From assembly GCA_023300065.1 (NCBI GenBank), contig JALZWJ010000054.1, forward strand, positions 1 through 11,453: a stretch of 11,453 bases of DNA, written 5' to 3'. Shown here in pieces: positions 1-6,746 of the stretch. This stretch comes from Akkermansiaceae bacterium (GTDB lineage: Bacteria; Verrucomicrobiota; Verrucomicrobiia; Verrucomicrobiales; Akkermansiaceae). Positions within the stretch are counted from its first letter, which is position 1; every line of letters begins with the position of its first letter. A model generated the notes under the pieces. It saw only the letters and a list, made by a program, of their open reading frames with translations, was not told the DNA's origin and ran no database searches. Made by a program: the position numbers and the translations under genes.

Positions 1-661
1 GATTTGCTTTGAGAATGTCACTTTCGGATATGGTGAGGATTTGGTTTTAAAGGGACTTAATCTTACTGTTCCTGCGGGTGAATGCTTGGCCTTGATCGGG
101 CCGAGTGGTGGAGGAAAATCGACCCTATTTAATCTGATCCCGCGCTTCTATGATGCGTCTTCTGGTTCCGTAAAAGTGAGTGGGCAGGATGTGAAAGAGT
201 GGGCGAAGCAGGACCTCCGAAATAATATCGCGCTGGTTTCACAGACTTCAGTTTTGTTTAGCGGGACGATTAAAGAAAATATCTTACTGGGCCGACCCGG
301 CGCGAGTGATGCGGAGGTTGAGGCTGCTGCGAAGCGTGCGAATGCCCATCAGTTTATTCTCGATCAAGATCAGGGCTATGACACGAATGTCTCTGAGAAA
401 GGAACGAGTCTCTCGGGAGGTCAACGCCAGCGGATTGCGATTGCGCGGGCCTTTTTGAAAGACGCGCCGATCCTCCTTCTGGATGAGGCAACAAGTGCTC
501 TCGATAATGAAAGTGAGGCTTTGATTCAAGAGTCGTTGAAGGATTTAATCAAAGACCGGACCACGATCCTGATCGCGCATCGTCTCAGCACTACGAAGAT
601 TGCGAGCCGGGTCATCGAGCTCGATCAGGGGCGGATCATTTCCGAGCGAGCGGAGGCCTAA
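1..661 (+). CDS. ABC exporter, C-terminal ATP-binding domain (5' partial), possibly MsbA-like
   Basis: The reading frame is open from base 2, so this is the tail of a longer gene; TTG at 41 is an internal codon, not a start. The 219 visible residues form a complete nucleotide-binding domain: A-loop Tyr (visible residue 10), Walker A GPSGGGKST (33-41), Q-loop Gln in VSQTS (about 81), signature LSGGQ (137-141), Walker B ILLLDE followed by ATSALD (157-167) and the H-loop His in IAHRLST (193). The TNVSEKG stretch before LSGGQ is the X-loop typical of exporters, so a membrane domain is expected upstream, outside the window. ATP hydrolysis would drive export of a lipid or other hydrophobic substrate across the inner membrane. 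Next to LPS genes, a lipid A flippase role is plausible but inferred. The protein ends at GRIISERAEA, without the roughly 25-30 residues that usually follow this strand in MsbA-type proteins. The stop TAA (659-661) overlaps the stop of the opposing gene. Confidence 0.93.
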   Translation, partial: ICFENVTFGYGEDLVLKGLNLTVPAGECLALIGPSGGGKSTLFNLIPRFYDASSGSVKVSGQDVKEWAKQDLRNNIALVSQTSVLFSGTIKENILLGRPGASDAEVEAAAKRANAHQFILDQDQGYDTNVSEKGTSLSGGQRQRIAIARAFLKDAPILLLDEATSALDNESEALIQESLKDLIKDRTTILIAHRLSTTKIASRVIELDQGRIISERAEA

Positions 662-2634
662 GGCTTTTCAAATTTGTCGAAGATCGGTTCGAAGATCGGA
701 CGGAGAAGGCGCGATCCACGGGCGACGAGGTGGTTTTCGTCGGAGTAGATGGGGAGGCCGCCGACGTGGATACGGGTGTGGCCATTTTCCATGTCGAGGT
801 AGGGTGAGGGGTCGATGATCGTGATCTGATCTTTTGGTAAGCGGTCAAAGATTTGGTTCGCGGTGGCGTGATGCGCGCGGGCTTCTGCGCTGGTCACTCC
901 GAGGCGATCATCATCGCGGTCGAGGCGGTGAGCATGGAAGGTGAGCTCGACTGGATTACGTTTCTGGTAGGGAACTTGGCGCATGATGATGACTTGAATT
1001 CCCATTTCGTGGAGGGTTTTGATCATCTTGGTGAGGTAGGTCTCGAAGACTTCGGTGGGGTCTCTGTCTGAGCCCTCGCGATCAGTGATGGCGGGTGATC
1101 GCAAGTCGAGGCTTGCGTTGCAATATTTGCTCCAGCGTGCGATGAGGATGATTTTTTTGATCCGTTTTTGTGTGACGAGTTCCATTACGGCATCGTTATA
1201 GGCTGCCACGCCTGGGCGGTGGGGGGCGCGGTTTGTATCGAGAATGGGAGGATGGGCAGCGTGAACGGCGTAGTGGAGATCGACCTTGCGGTCCTGGCAG
1301 AGGTCCCGAATCAAGGGGAGCATCATGCCAGCGTGGCTGTCTCCCCAGATGAGGACTGGGAGGATCCTCTTGTCATTTGACACGGGTCCAAGGAGGGGGA
1401 GGTCACCGGTTTGGCGTATTGTTTTGGTGTCTTTGACGATCTGCTCTTCATTCTTTACTGAGGCGATGGCTTGGAGTTGTTTTCCAAAGCGTTTTGGCAG
1501 TCCCTCCATTTTGTAAATAATAGTTCCGATGGTTCCTAATACGAGGGTGGTGACGAGGAAGAGTTTGAAGGCCTTCTGTCGGCCTTTTAGGAGAGATTTT
1601 TTCCGGAAAGGAGTCTCTATGAAACGCCAAGAAAGGTAGCCGATGATGAATGAGGCTGCCACGAGGATCCATCTGAGATGGAGTGGCGTTTCATGAGAGG
1701 AGAGGTGTTTTGCAAAAACGAGGAGAGGCCAATGCCAGAGGTAGAGTGAGTAGGAAATCTTCCCGATAAAGACAACTGGAGGGAGGCTGAGGAGCTTCCC
1801 GGGGAGAGTGAGCGTGTCACGATTTACGAGGATGAGAAGTCCGGCTCCGAGGACGGGTGGGATTGCTGCGAGGCCGGGAAAGGGAGTAAGGAGGGAGTAG
1901 GAACTAAAGGAGACAAGGATGAGGGTGAGGCCGACCCAACTTAGGATGGATTGGGTGTGGCGGCCTTTGGGGAGCTTAATGGGAACGATCGCGATGATGG
2001 ATCCGAGGAGGAGTTCCCAGGCGCGGGATGGAAGTAGGTAGAAGGTGGCCGCTGGATAGTAGGCGACCCCGTAGATGCTCCAGGCGAGGGAGATGATGAA
2101 GAGGATTATGATCCAGCGGGCGCCTCTGACGGTGCCGATGTTGGTGACCGAGAGGAGGATGAGCGGGAGGATGACGTAGAATTGTTCTTCTACGGCGAGG
2201 GACCAGGTGTGGAGGAGTGGCTCAAAATCCGAGGGGGCTGCGAAGTAGCCATCTTGTTGCCAAAAATAGAAGTTCGAGACCATGAAGGTCTGGGCGAGAG
2301 AAGATTTCCCGAGGGTTTCGAACTGATAGGGAAGAAGAATGAAAGCTCCGGCGATCAGGACGAGGACCGCCATGGCCACGGCGGCGGGGAGGATACGGCG
2401 GATGCGGCGTTCCCAGAAATTCTTCATTTGGAAATCACCACGGGTAACTTCTTTTGCAATGATGGTGGTGATGAGGTAACCCGAAATGACGAAGAAGATA
2501 TCGACTCCGACAAAACCGCCGGGAAAGCCGAGGGAGGCGTGAAAAAAGATGACGGGGATGACTGCGAGGGCGCGGAGGCCGTCAACATCCGCGCGGTAGC
2601 GGAAATTTTCGAGCTGTGATTTCATGGTATCCAT
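658..2634 (-). CDS. OafA/YrhL-type membrane acyltransferase with C-terminal SGNH domain
   Basis: A 658-residue inner-membrane protein, predicted to move acyl (often acetyl) groups onto extracytoplasmic glycans such as LPS O-antigen or other surface polysaccharide. Residues about 10-375 form the acyltransferase-3 domain with many hydrophobic helices. It has the opening motif RADVDGLRALAV (14-25), the conserved His of FFHA (32), FVGVDIFFVISGYLI (41-55), RRIRRILP (77-83 region) and HTWSLAVEEQFY (142-153). Residues about 420-650 form an SGNH hydrolase-like periplasmic domain with the nucleophile motif GDSH (Ser433) and the catalytic DENH (Asp632, His635). The architecture and length are those of full OafA-like enzymes. 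ATG at 2632-2634 is taken as start; a second ATG at 2623-2625 is equally possible, and neither has a clear ribosome-binding site. It lies 21 bases after the YrbL-like gene and is probably the last gene of that transcript. The acyl donor and target cannot be read from sequence. Confidence 0.93.
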   Translation of the reverse strand: MDTMKSQLENFRYRADVDGLRALAVIPVIFFHASLGFPGGFVGVDIFFVISGYLITTIIAKEVTRGDFQMKNFWERRIRRILPAAVAMAVLVLIAGAFILLPYQFETLGKSSLAQTFMVSNFYFWQQDGYFAAPSDFEPLLHTWSLAVEEQFYVILPLILLSVTNIGTVRGARWIIILFIISLAWSIYGVAYYPAATFYLLPSRAWELLLGSIIAIVPIKLPKGRHTQSILSWVGLTLILVSFSSYSLLTPFPGLAAIPPVLGAGLLILVNRDTLTLPGKLLSLPPVVFIGKISYSLYLWHWPLLVFAKHLSSHETPLHLRWILVAASFIIGYLSWRFIETPFRKKSLLKGRQKAFKLFLVTTLVLGTIGTIIYKMEGLPKRFGKQLQAIASVKNEEQIVKDTKTIRQTGDLPLLGPVSNDKRILPVLIWGDSHAGMMLPLIRDLCQDRKVDLHYAVHAAHPPILDTNRAPHRPGVAAYNDAVMELVTQKRIKKIILIARWSKYCNASLDLRSPAITDREGSDRDPTEVFETYLTKMIKTLHEMGIQVIIMRQVPYQKRNPVELTFHAHRLDRDDDRLGVTSAEARAHHATANQIFDRLPKDQITIIDPSPYLDMENGHTRIHVGGLPIYSDENHLVARGSRLLRPIFEPIFDKFEKP

Positions 2635-2655
2635 AGCGGGTAATGGAGAGTCGGC

Positions 2656-3291
2656 TTAAGTGGGGTGCTGATAGTGCTTTTTATAGCGCTCGATCCGTTC
2701 ACGGAAACGGGCGAAGCGTCTGAGCTTGGCTCGGCGGTTTAAGCGTTTACTGAAGGCTTTGAATCCGAGGGGGTTGGCGTTACCTAGGCCATCGATCATG
2801 ATGAAGTGCTGGTGCTCTTCGAGGTAGACGAAGTTGCCGACGTTGAGGTCGCTGATGATGACGGGGCTAGCGAGGATTTCTGAGAAGCAGGCTTCGAGTG
2901 CGGCTTCCATTTTTTTGTCGTAACGGTGTTTTTTGAGGAGATGACCGAGGGAGGGGGCGAGGTCTCCGTTTTCCTGAAAGGCGCCGAGAATGATGAGGCC
3001 AAGACCAAGGTCTGTCTCGGTGAAGCCGATGATGGTTTGGAGAAAAGGGGGGGCTTGATCGGTGGCGGTATGGACCGCCAGGAATTCCTCAATCTCACGA
3101 TGGTAAGAGAGGTATTTACCGAGACGGCGGAGTCTTTTATACCACTTGGCACCGGATCCGAAGCGCTCATCGATCTTGTCTGGTCGCATGACCTTGATGA
3201 GGTAGTCGGAGTTTTCGGGGTGCCGAAAGACAAGCCGGCTGTTTCCTTGCGCGAGGTGCTGGCGGTCTTTGAGCTGGATGATTTTTGTCAT
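2656..3291 (-). CDS. yrbL: YrbL-family kinase-fold protein
   Basis: A 211-residue soluble protein resembling the PhoP-regulated YrbL family, whose biochemical function is not established. Near the N-terminus are a glycine-containing loop (LAQGNSRLVFRHPE, 13-26) and a lysine in LIKV (Lys33), followed by a possible helix-C glutamate in HREIEEF (Glu66). The catalytic-loop equivalent is SDLNVGNFVY (Asp148, Asn153) and the metal-binding DFG equivalent is IDGLG (Asp167). These residues match an ATP-binding protein-kinase-like fold; the His of the usual HxD motif is replaced (Ile146 at that place). The C-terminal 35 residues are very basic (SKRLNRRAKLRRFARFRER), which may bind acidic phospholipid or LPS. 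It sits between a glycosyltransferase gene (48 bases upstream) and an acyltransferase gene (21 bases downstream), so a sugar or LPS kinase role is a reasonable inference. The family call is from motif memory only. Confidence 0.8.
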   Translation of the reverse strand: MTKIIQLKDRQHLAQGNSRLVFRHPENSDYLIKVMRPDKIDERFGSGAKWYKRLRRLGKYLSYHREIEEFLAVHTATDQAPPFLQTIIGFTETDLGLGLIILGAFQENGDLAPSLGHLLKKHRYDKKMEAALEACFSEILASPVIISDLNVGNFVYLEEHQHFIMIDGLGNANPLGFKAFSKRLNRRAKLRRFARFRERIERYKKHYQHPT

Positions 3292-3339
3292 GGTTTGAGA
3301 CGGCGAATGGAGGGCAGTTGCTGAACTCTGATTTGGGTT

Positions 3340-4428
3340 TTAGGGAGCGAGGCTCTTGATGAGGCGGGGGAGGTTTTCGCGAAAATTACGGTCGTTGGTG
3401 AGGAACCATTTTCGGGCGAGGAGGCCTTTGTTTTGGAGGTCTTGTGAGGATGTTTGGAGTAGCTCTGAGATGATTTTTTCAAGGTCTGCAGGATCGACCA
3501 TGAAGTTTGTCCCGAGGTGGCGAGCATCGTGAGAGGCGACTTTGATGAGGTGGCCTCGTTGAGGGGTCACGAGTTCATTCATGGGTGGGCCATCGGTGGT
3601 GAGAACGGTGGCTTGGCATGCCATGGCCTCGACGATGTAGTGGCCCCAGCCCTCAGAAAGGGAGGGGCAGAGATGCAGGCGGTGGGTGTTCATGATGCGG
3701 TTGAGTTCATCGGTGGGGATGTAGTCAGTGCGCAAGGTGACGTTCGGGGGGACGGATTTTGGGGCGTTTTCTTTGTGTTGGAGCAGGAGGAGTTCGGGCC
3801 ATTCGGGGTGCTTTTCCCAGAGCGCGAGAATCGTTTCGGTTCCCTTTAAGGTGCTGCGACCGGCGAGGTGAAGAAAGGTGTTTTGAGAGAAGGGGACTTG
3901 GGGTTGGTAAAGGTCCTTTGAGGTGAAGCTTGAGAGGTGACAGGAAGGGTGGTGTTTTGAAAATATTTCTAGGGAGTGGCGACTTTTGCAGAGGATGTGG
4001 TCGATTTTTTTGAGAAGTTGAAGGTGGCGCTCGGGGAAGCGTTCTTGATTCGGGATGATGATGTTCTGTGAGGCGTGTGAGATCCAACGGGGGAAGATCC
4101 GCTCCATGAAGATGTTGAAGTCGAAACGTGCGGAGCCGATTCTCCAGCGGTGCCATAGGGGGGCGTCACGGCAGTGGCTTCTGGTGATTTCATGTCCGGC
4201 TTCTTTTAGGATTTCGGCGACGAGATCGACGTCTCGGTCTAAGCCGACTCCATTGGTCCGAGCGATCAGATTTATTTTAAGTCGAGCGCTTTCCACGATG
4301 GTTGGAGAATGGCACTGAGAGCTTGGCTTGGCAATGGGAAGTTCGTGTTGCATCTGCGATGTTCGGGGGGGAATTCCCTTGCTTTTTAGTGTGACTAATT
4401 CTGCACTCTTGAGTGCCTGTTTCATCAT
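3340..4428 (-). CDS. GT-B glycosyltransferase (GT4-like)
   Basis: A cytoplasmic glycosyltransferase that would pass a sugar from a nucleotide-sugar donor to a growing surface glycan. The clearest signature is in the C-terminal half: AGRSTLKGTETIL (189-201, with Lys195 near the donor phosphate site) and SEGWGHYIVEAMA (258-270), which contains the EX7E pair Glu259 and Glu267 of GT4-like enzymes. The N-terminal domain appears to begin only at about residue 50 (LKINLIARTNGVGLDRDVDL). The longest reading, from ATG 4426-4428, adds about 50 residues that look unlike a folded domain and overlaps the start of the divergent gene at 4413. An ATG at 4351-4353 (337 residues) or a GTG at 4294-4296 may therefore be the true start; no ribosome-binding site decides between them. 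It is probably the first gene of the transcript that continues into the YrbL-like and acyltransferase genes. Donor and acceptor are unknown. Confidence 0.88.
   Translation of the reverse strand: MMKQALKSAELVTLKSKGIPPRTSQMQHELPIAKPSSQCHSPTIVESARLKINLIARTNGVGLDRDVDLVAEILKEAGHEITRSHCRDAPLWHRWRIGSARFDFNIFMERIFPRWISHASQNIIIPNQERFPERHLQLLKKIDHILCKSRHSLEIFSKHHPSCHLSSFTSKDLYQPQVPFSQNTFLHLAGRSTLKGTETILALWEKHPEWPELLLLQHKENAPKSVPPNVTLRTDYIPTDELNRIMNTHRLHLCPSLSEGWGHYIVEAMACQATVLTTDGPPMNELVTPQRGHLIKVASHDARHLGTNFMVDPADLEKIISELLQTSSQDLQNKGLLARKWFLTNDRNFRENLPRLIKSLAP
4403..4416. promoter_or_regulatory. 14-bp palindrome in a divergent start region
   Basis: GCACTC and GAGTGC are perfect inverted arms separated by TT. 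The site sits where two divergent genes begin, covering the first bases of the GTG proposed for the rightward kinase gene and lying just beyond the longest start of the leftward glycosyltransferase. An operator controlling both directions is possible. The arms equal the inner part of the CIRCE half-sites, but the spacer is 2 rather than 9 bases, so this is not CIRCE. Function is unproven and a chance palindrome of this size cannot be excluded. Confidence 0.3.
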
Positions 4429-5042
4429 CCACTTGGTTGCAAGACTGGGAAGTTATTCATCGAAATGAGACCAATGGTGGCTTGTTAGTCCGAATGAATG
4501 AGGATGAGGTGGCGAAGGCCTTTCCTGCGAAGGGTTTTTTCTTGGGTTGGGCCCGGATCCTATTCAAGCAAACGAAGGCTCACAAACAGGATCGCTCGAT
4601 GAGGAGCTTACTCAGGGTGGGGCTGATCACGCCGGAGCCTCTGGGAGTGCTCAATTTTTATCCGGGGAGCGGGGTGTTTGAGGCGGCTTTGATTTACCGT
4701 TATGTCGGGGAGGTAGTGGATGTGAGTGAGGCGCTAAAGGGCCCGCTACGCGCTACGATTTTAAGAAATCTGGAGCGTGAGTTAGCGGTGATGGCGAATC
4801 ACGGAATCTTGTTTGTGGACTTCCATTTTAGAAATGTCATGTCGGACAAAGATGGGAATCTTTGCTGGATCGATGTGGAGGTAAAGGAGGGGGCCGCGAA
4901 GGTAGAGAAGTCTTTTTGGTCACGCATCGTGAGGATGAATGAGGAGTGTGATCCTGGGGTGTTGAGTGCCGAGGAGTGGCAGAAATTTCAGGATGGGATC
5001 TGTTCCCAGCTCAATGAGCCTGAGCGATTTTTGCGAGCATAA
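4413..5042 (+). CDS. Kinase-fold protein related to LPS core (WaaP/InaA-like) kinases
   Basis: A 209-residue protein with the layout of small LPS sugar kinases. EDEVAKAF (30-37) supplies a candidate ATP-binding lysine (Lys35), a basic linker follows (about 50-68), and GLITPEPLGVL (70-80) matches the 'Gly-hydrophobic-x-x-Pro-x-Pro-leu-Gly' hinge region of the family. The catalytic loop is VDFHFRNVM (Asp136, Asn141), and WIDVEV gives the metal-binding Asp154. The His normally two residues before the catalytic Asp is Phe134. The only rightward gene between two leftward clusters, it ends inside the 3' end of the WaaG-like gene with a 32-base overlap. The GTG start at 4413 is uncertain: an in-frame TTG at 4434 is possible, and the first in-frame ATG is at about 4494, after conserved-looking sequence begins. 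The substrate is probably a core sugar hydroxyl, inferred from relatives and neighbours. Confidence 0.75.
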   Translation: MPVSSSTWLQDWEVIHRNETNGGLLVRMNEDEVAKAFPAKGFFLGWARILFKQTKAHKQDRSMRSLLRVGLITPEPLGVLNFYPGSGVFEAALIYRYVGEVVDVSEALKGPLRATILRNLERELAVMANHGILFVDFHFRNVMSDKDGNLCWIDVEVKEGAAKVEKSFWSRIVRMNEECDPGVLSAEEWQKFQDGICSQLNEPERFLRA

Positions 5043-6078
5043 GCTCGGCTGTTTTATAGCGATTTGGCTGAGCGCCCCAGGCCTTGATTTTTGGAGTGAT
5101 GGTGTCGCGGCGGGAGAGGGACTCTTCAATCTTGGTGACGATTTCCTGGGTTGTAGGATCGTGACTGAGAGTGAGGCACCCGGCCTCGGTGGTATGGGTG
5201 GCGTATCCGCAAAGGGAGGTGCAGAGGGTTGGAAGTTGGTGGGCGAGGGCTTCCGTCAGGACCATGCCAGCGGTTTCTTGGCGGGCTGGGTGAATGAGGA
5301 GTTGGCTGTGAGCCATGAGGGCTGGGATGTCGTCGCGCGAGCCCATGAAGTGAGTGCGTGAGGAGATTTGTAGCGAGTGAGCCAGTTTTCTGAAGGGGGT
5401 GGCATCGTCCTGTCCGCAAATGACGAGGTGGCAATTTTTAGCTTCGTTGGAGAGCTGCGCGAATGCTTGAAGGGCACGGTCTAGCCCCTTGAGTTGGTAG
5501 TTAGAGGCGACGAAGAGAAGGAGGGGTGTTTCTCTCGGGAGTTTAAGTTCCTTATGTATGGGGGAGGTTTCACCTCGGGTGACTTGTGGTTTGTCGAGCC
5601 AAGGAGGGAGGACTGTGTAGCGCGAGGATGGGATATTGTAATGCTCCTGAAAGGGTGGGATTTCTGTCTCGGCGAGGAAGAAAATATGGGTGGAGGAGTC
5701 CGGCCCAAAGAGACGACGTTCATTGTCGAGGAGGAAGCGGTAGCGGGGGAGGAGGGCGGCGATCGCGGGTTTGCTTTTGGTGAATTTTTCTTTGTAGCAA
5801 GGGTCTCCGCAAAAATGGAAGTCACTTCCCGGAACCCGGCTGAAGGCGATGCTTTTGTCGAATTGGTCGAGTGTTTGGCAGGCGCGGCTGAAGCGTGAGA
5901 GTTTTTTTTGATTTGCGATGCCGCCGGAATCTAGGCTGAGGAGCTTGAGGTCAGCTGGCGGATTTTCTGAGGTGGAGACGACCAAGGTAAAGTTATCTGA
6001 ACAACGGGCGAGTCTGGCGGCATCACGTTGGAGTCCACCATAGGGGAAGTAATGTTGGAGGAAGATTCCGAGGTTCAT
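5011..6078 (-). CDS. waaG: WaaG-like LPS core glycosyltransferase
   Basis: A 355-residue GT-B enzyme (GT4 type) resembling WaaG/RfaG, which adds the first glucose of the outer core to heptose at the cytoplasmic face of the inner membrane. Family features are the N-terminal YFPYGGLQRDAARLA (10-24), which contains the Gly-Gly acceptor/donor loop; KSIAFSRVPGSDFHFCGDPCY (75-95 region), which parallels the WaaG 'MPGLDVYFAAD' segment; and RYRFLLDNERRLF (112-124). The donor domain has ASNYQLKGLDRAL (191-203, Lys197) and HPARQETAGMVLTEAL (263-278) with the EX7E pair Glu268 and Glu276. The length matches the family. It starts 11 bases after the kinase gene at 6090-6740, an order that parallels the waaP-waaG neighbourhood of enterobacteria. 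Its TGA stop (5011-5013) lies inside the convergent kinase gene. The true donor or acceptor may differ from E. coli, since core structures vary between phyla. Confidence 0.88.
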   Translation of the reverse strand: MNLGIFLQHYFPYGGLQRDAARLARCSDNFTLVVSTSENPPADLKLLSLDSGGIANQKKLSRFSRACQTLDQFDKSIAFSRVPGSDFHFCGDPCYKEKFTKSKPAIAALLPRYRFLLDNERRLFGPDSSTHIFFLAETEIPPFQEHYNIPSSRYTVLPPWLDKPQVTRGETSPIHKELKLPRETPLLLFVASNYQLKGLDRALQAFAQLSNEAKNCHLVICGQDDATPFRKLAHSLQISSRTHFMGSRDDIPALMAHSQLLIHPARQETAGMVLTEALAHQLPTLCTSLCGYATHTTEAGCLTLSHDPTTQEIVTKIEESLSRRDTITPKIKAWGAQPNRYKTAELMLAKIAQAH

Positions 6079-6089
6079 TGAGGGTGGGC

Positions 6090-6740
6090 TTAGCGGAAGA
6101 GGTTGCGGAAGAGGTCGTGGAGCGCAGGGTCGGATTCCCAGTTGCGTAGAAACTGTCTCTCGTCTTTTTGACGGGCCTTTTCGTAGCGTCTTTGTGAGTG
6201 GTGAAGGGAGGCGTCGTCATTGTCGATGAAGTGGGGTCGTCCTTCTTGATCGATAATGATGTTCGTCGCTTTCAAGTCACCGTGGGTGATTCGATTTTTT
6301 GCCATGGTCTGAAAAATTTCCCTCAGTTTCGGCGCGAGGGTGTCAGGAGCATGGTATTGGTCGAGTGTGATTCCTTTCTGAAAGGGCGCGATGAGGAGGG
6401 CGCGACGGGGGATTCGAAAATTGGTTTCTTCGAAAAAGCCAAGGGGGCGAACGATGGGGAGGCCTAGGTCGGCCATGGCTTGGCCAGTTTCCCAGTTTTG
6501 GCGAGCTCGCGAGCGGGTCAGCGCATAGCGGAGGCGGCGGTGGAGAGCGAGTGTTTTGTATTGTTTGATGACGATCGGCAGCGCTTGAAGGTCGGTCTGA
6601 GTCACGGTGGAGCGAGAGCCGCGCTTAAGAATGGTGCCCGGCATGTCCCATTGAAGTTGCTCGATAAGATCATCCGGAAGGGACTCGGTTGCGAGTCCTT
6701 GAACAGCCCCTGCAAAAGTGACTTTTCGGATAGTCGTCAT
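6090..6740 (-). CDS. LPS core / Kdo kinase-like protein (WaaP/KdkA family)
   Basis: A 216-residue predicted ATP-dependent sugar kinase acting on LPS core (heptose or Kdo hydroxyls). GTILKRGSRSTV (35-46) stands for the phosphate-binding strand region, and IVIKQYKTLA (56-65) holds the ATP-binding Lys59. A basic segment (LHRRLRYALTRSRARQNWE, 66-84) matches the family's 'SxARrxWe' motif and includes the helix-C glutamate candidate Glu84. LGLPIVRPLGF (92-102) is the typical hinge approach. The catalytic loop HGDLKATNIII (153-163) is intact (Asp155, Asn160), and HFIDNDDA supplies the metal-binding Asp173. Of the three kinase-fold genes in this window it has the most canonical catalytic core. It lies 6 bases after ugd and 11 bases before the WaaG-like gene, so co-transcription is very likely. 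Whether the target is heptose or Kdo cannot be told from sequence. Confidence 0.87.
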   Translation of the reverse strand: MTTIRKVTFAGAVQGLATESLPDDLIEQLQWDMPGTILKRGSRSTVTQTDLQALPIVIKQYKTLALHRRLRYALTRSRARQNWETGQAMADLGLPIVRPLGFFEETNFRIPRRALLIAPFQKGITLDQYHAPDTLAPKLREIFQTMAKNRITHGDLKATNIIIDQEGRPHFIDNDDASLHHSQRRYEKARQKDERQFLRNWESDPALHDLFRNLFR

Positions 6741-6746
6741 GCGATT

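Noticed and set aside
2182..2619. 145-codon plus-strand frame opposite the acyltransferase N-terminus
   Set aside because: Shadow of the membrane-domain codons; rich in Glu, Gly and Asp without any family signature.
2926..3324. 132-codon plus-strand frame opposite the YrbL-like gene
   Set aside because: Antisense shadow with no recognisable domain; the minus-strand frame has kinase-fold residues in the right order.
4403..4416. CIRCE heat-shock element
   Set aside because: The arms GCACTC/GAGTGC fit, but CIRCE needs TTAGCACTC and GAGTGCTAA with a 9-base spacer and lies before chaperone genes; here the spacer is 2 bases and the neighbours are LPS genes.
5494..5898. 134-codon plus-strand frame opposite waaG
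   Set aside because: Low-complexity Gly/Glu/Phe translation antisense to a gene with clear family motifs.
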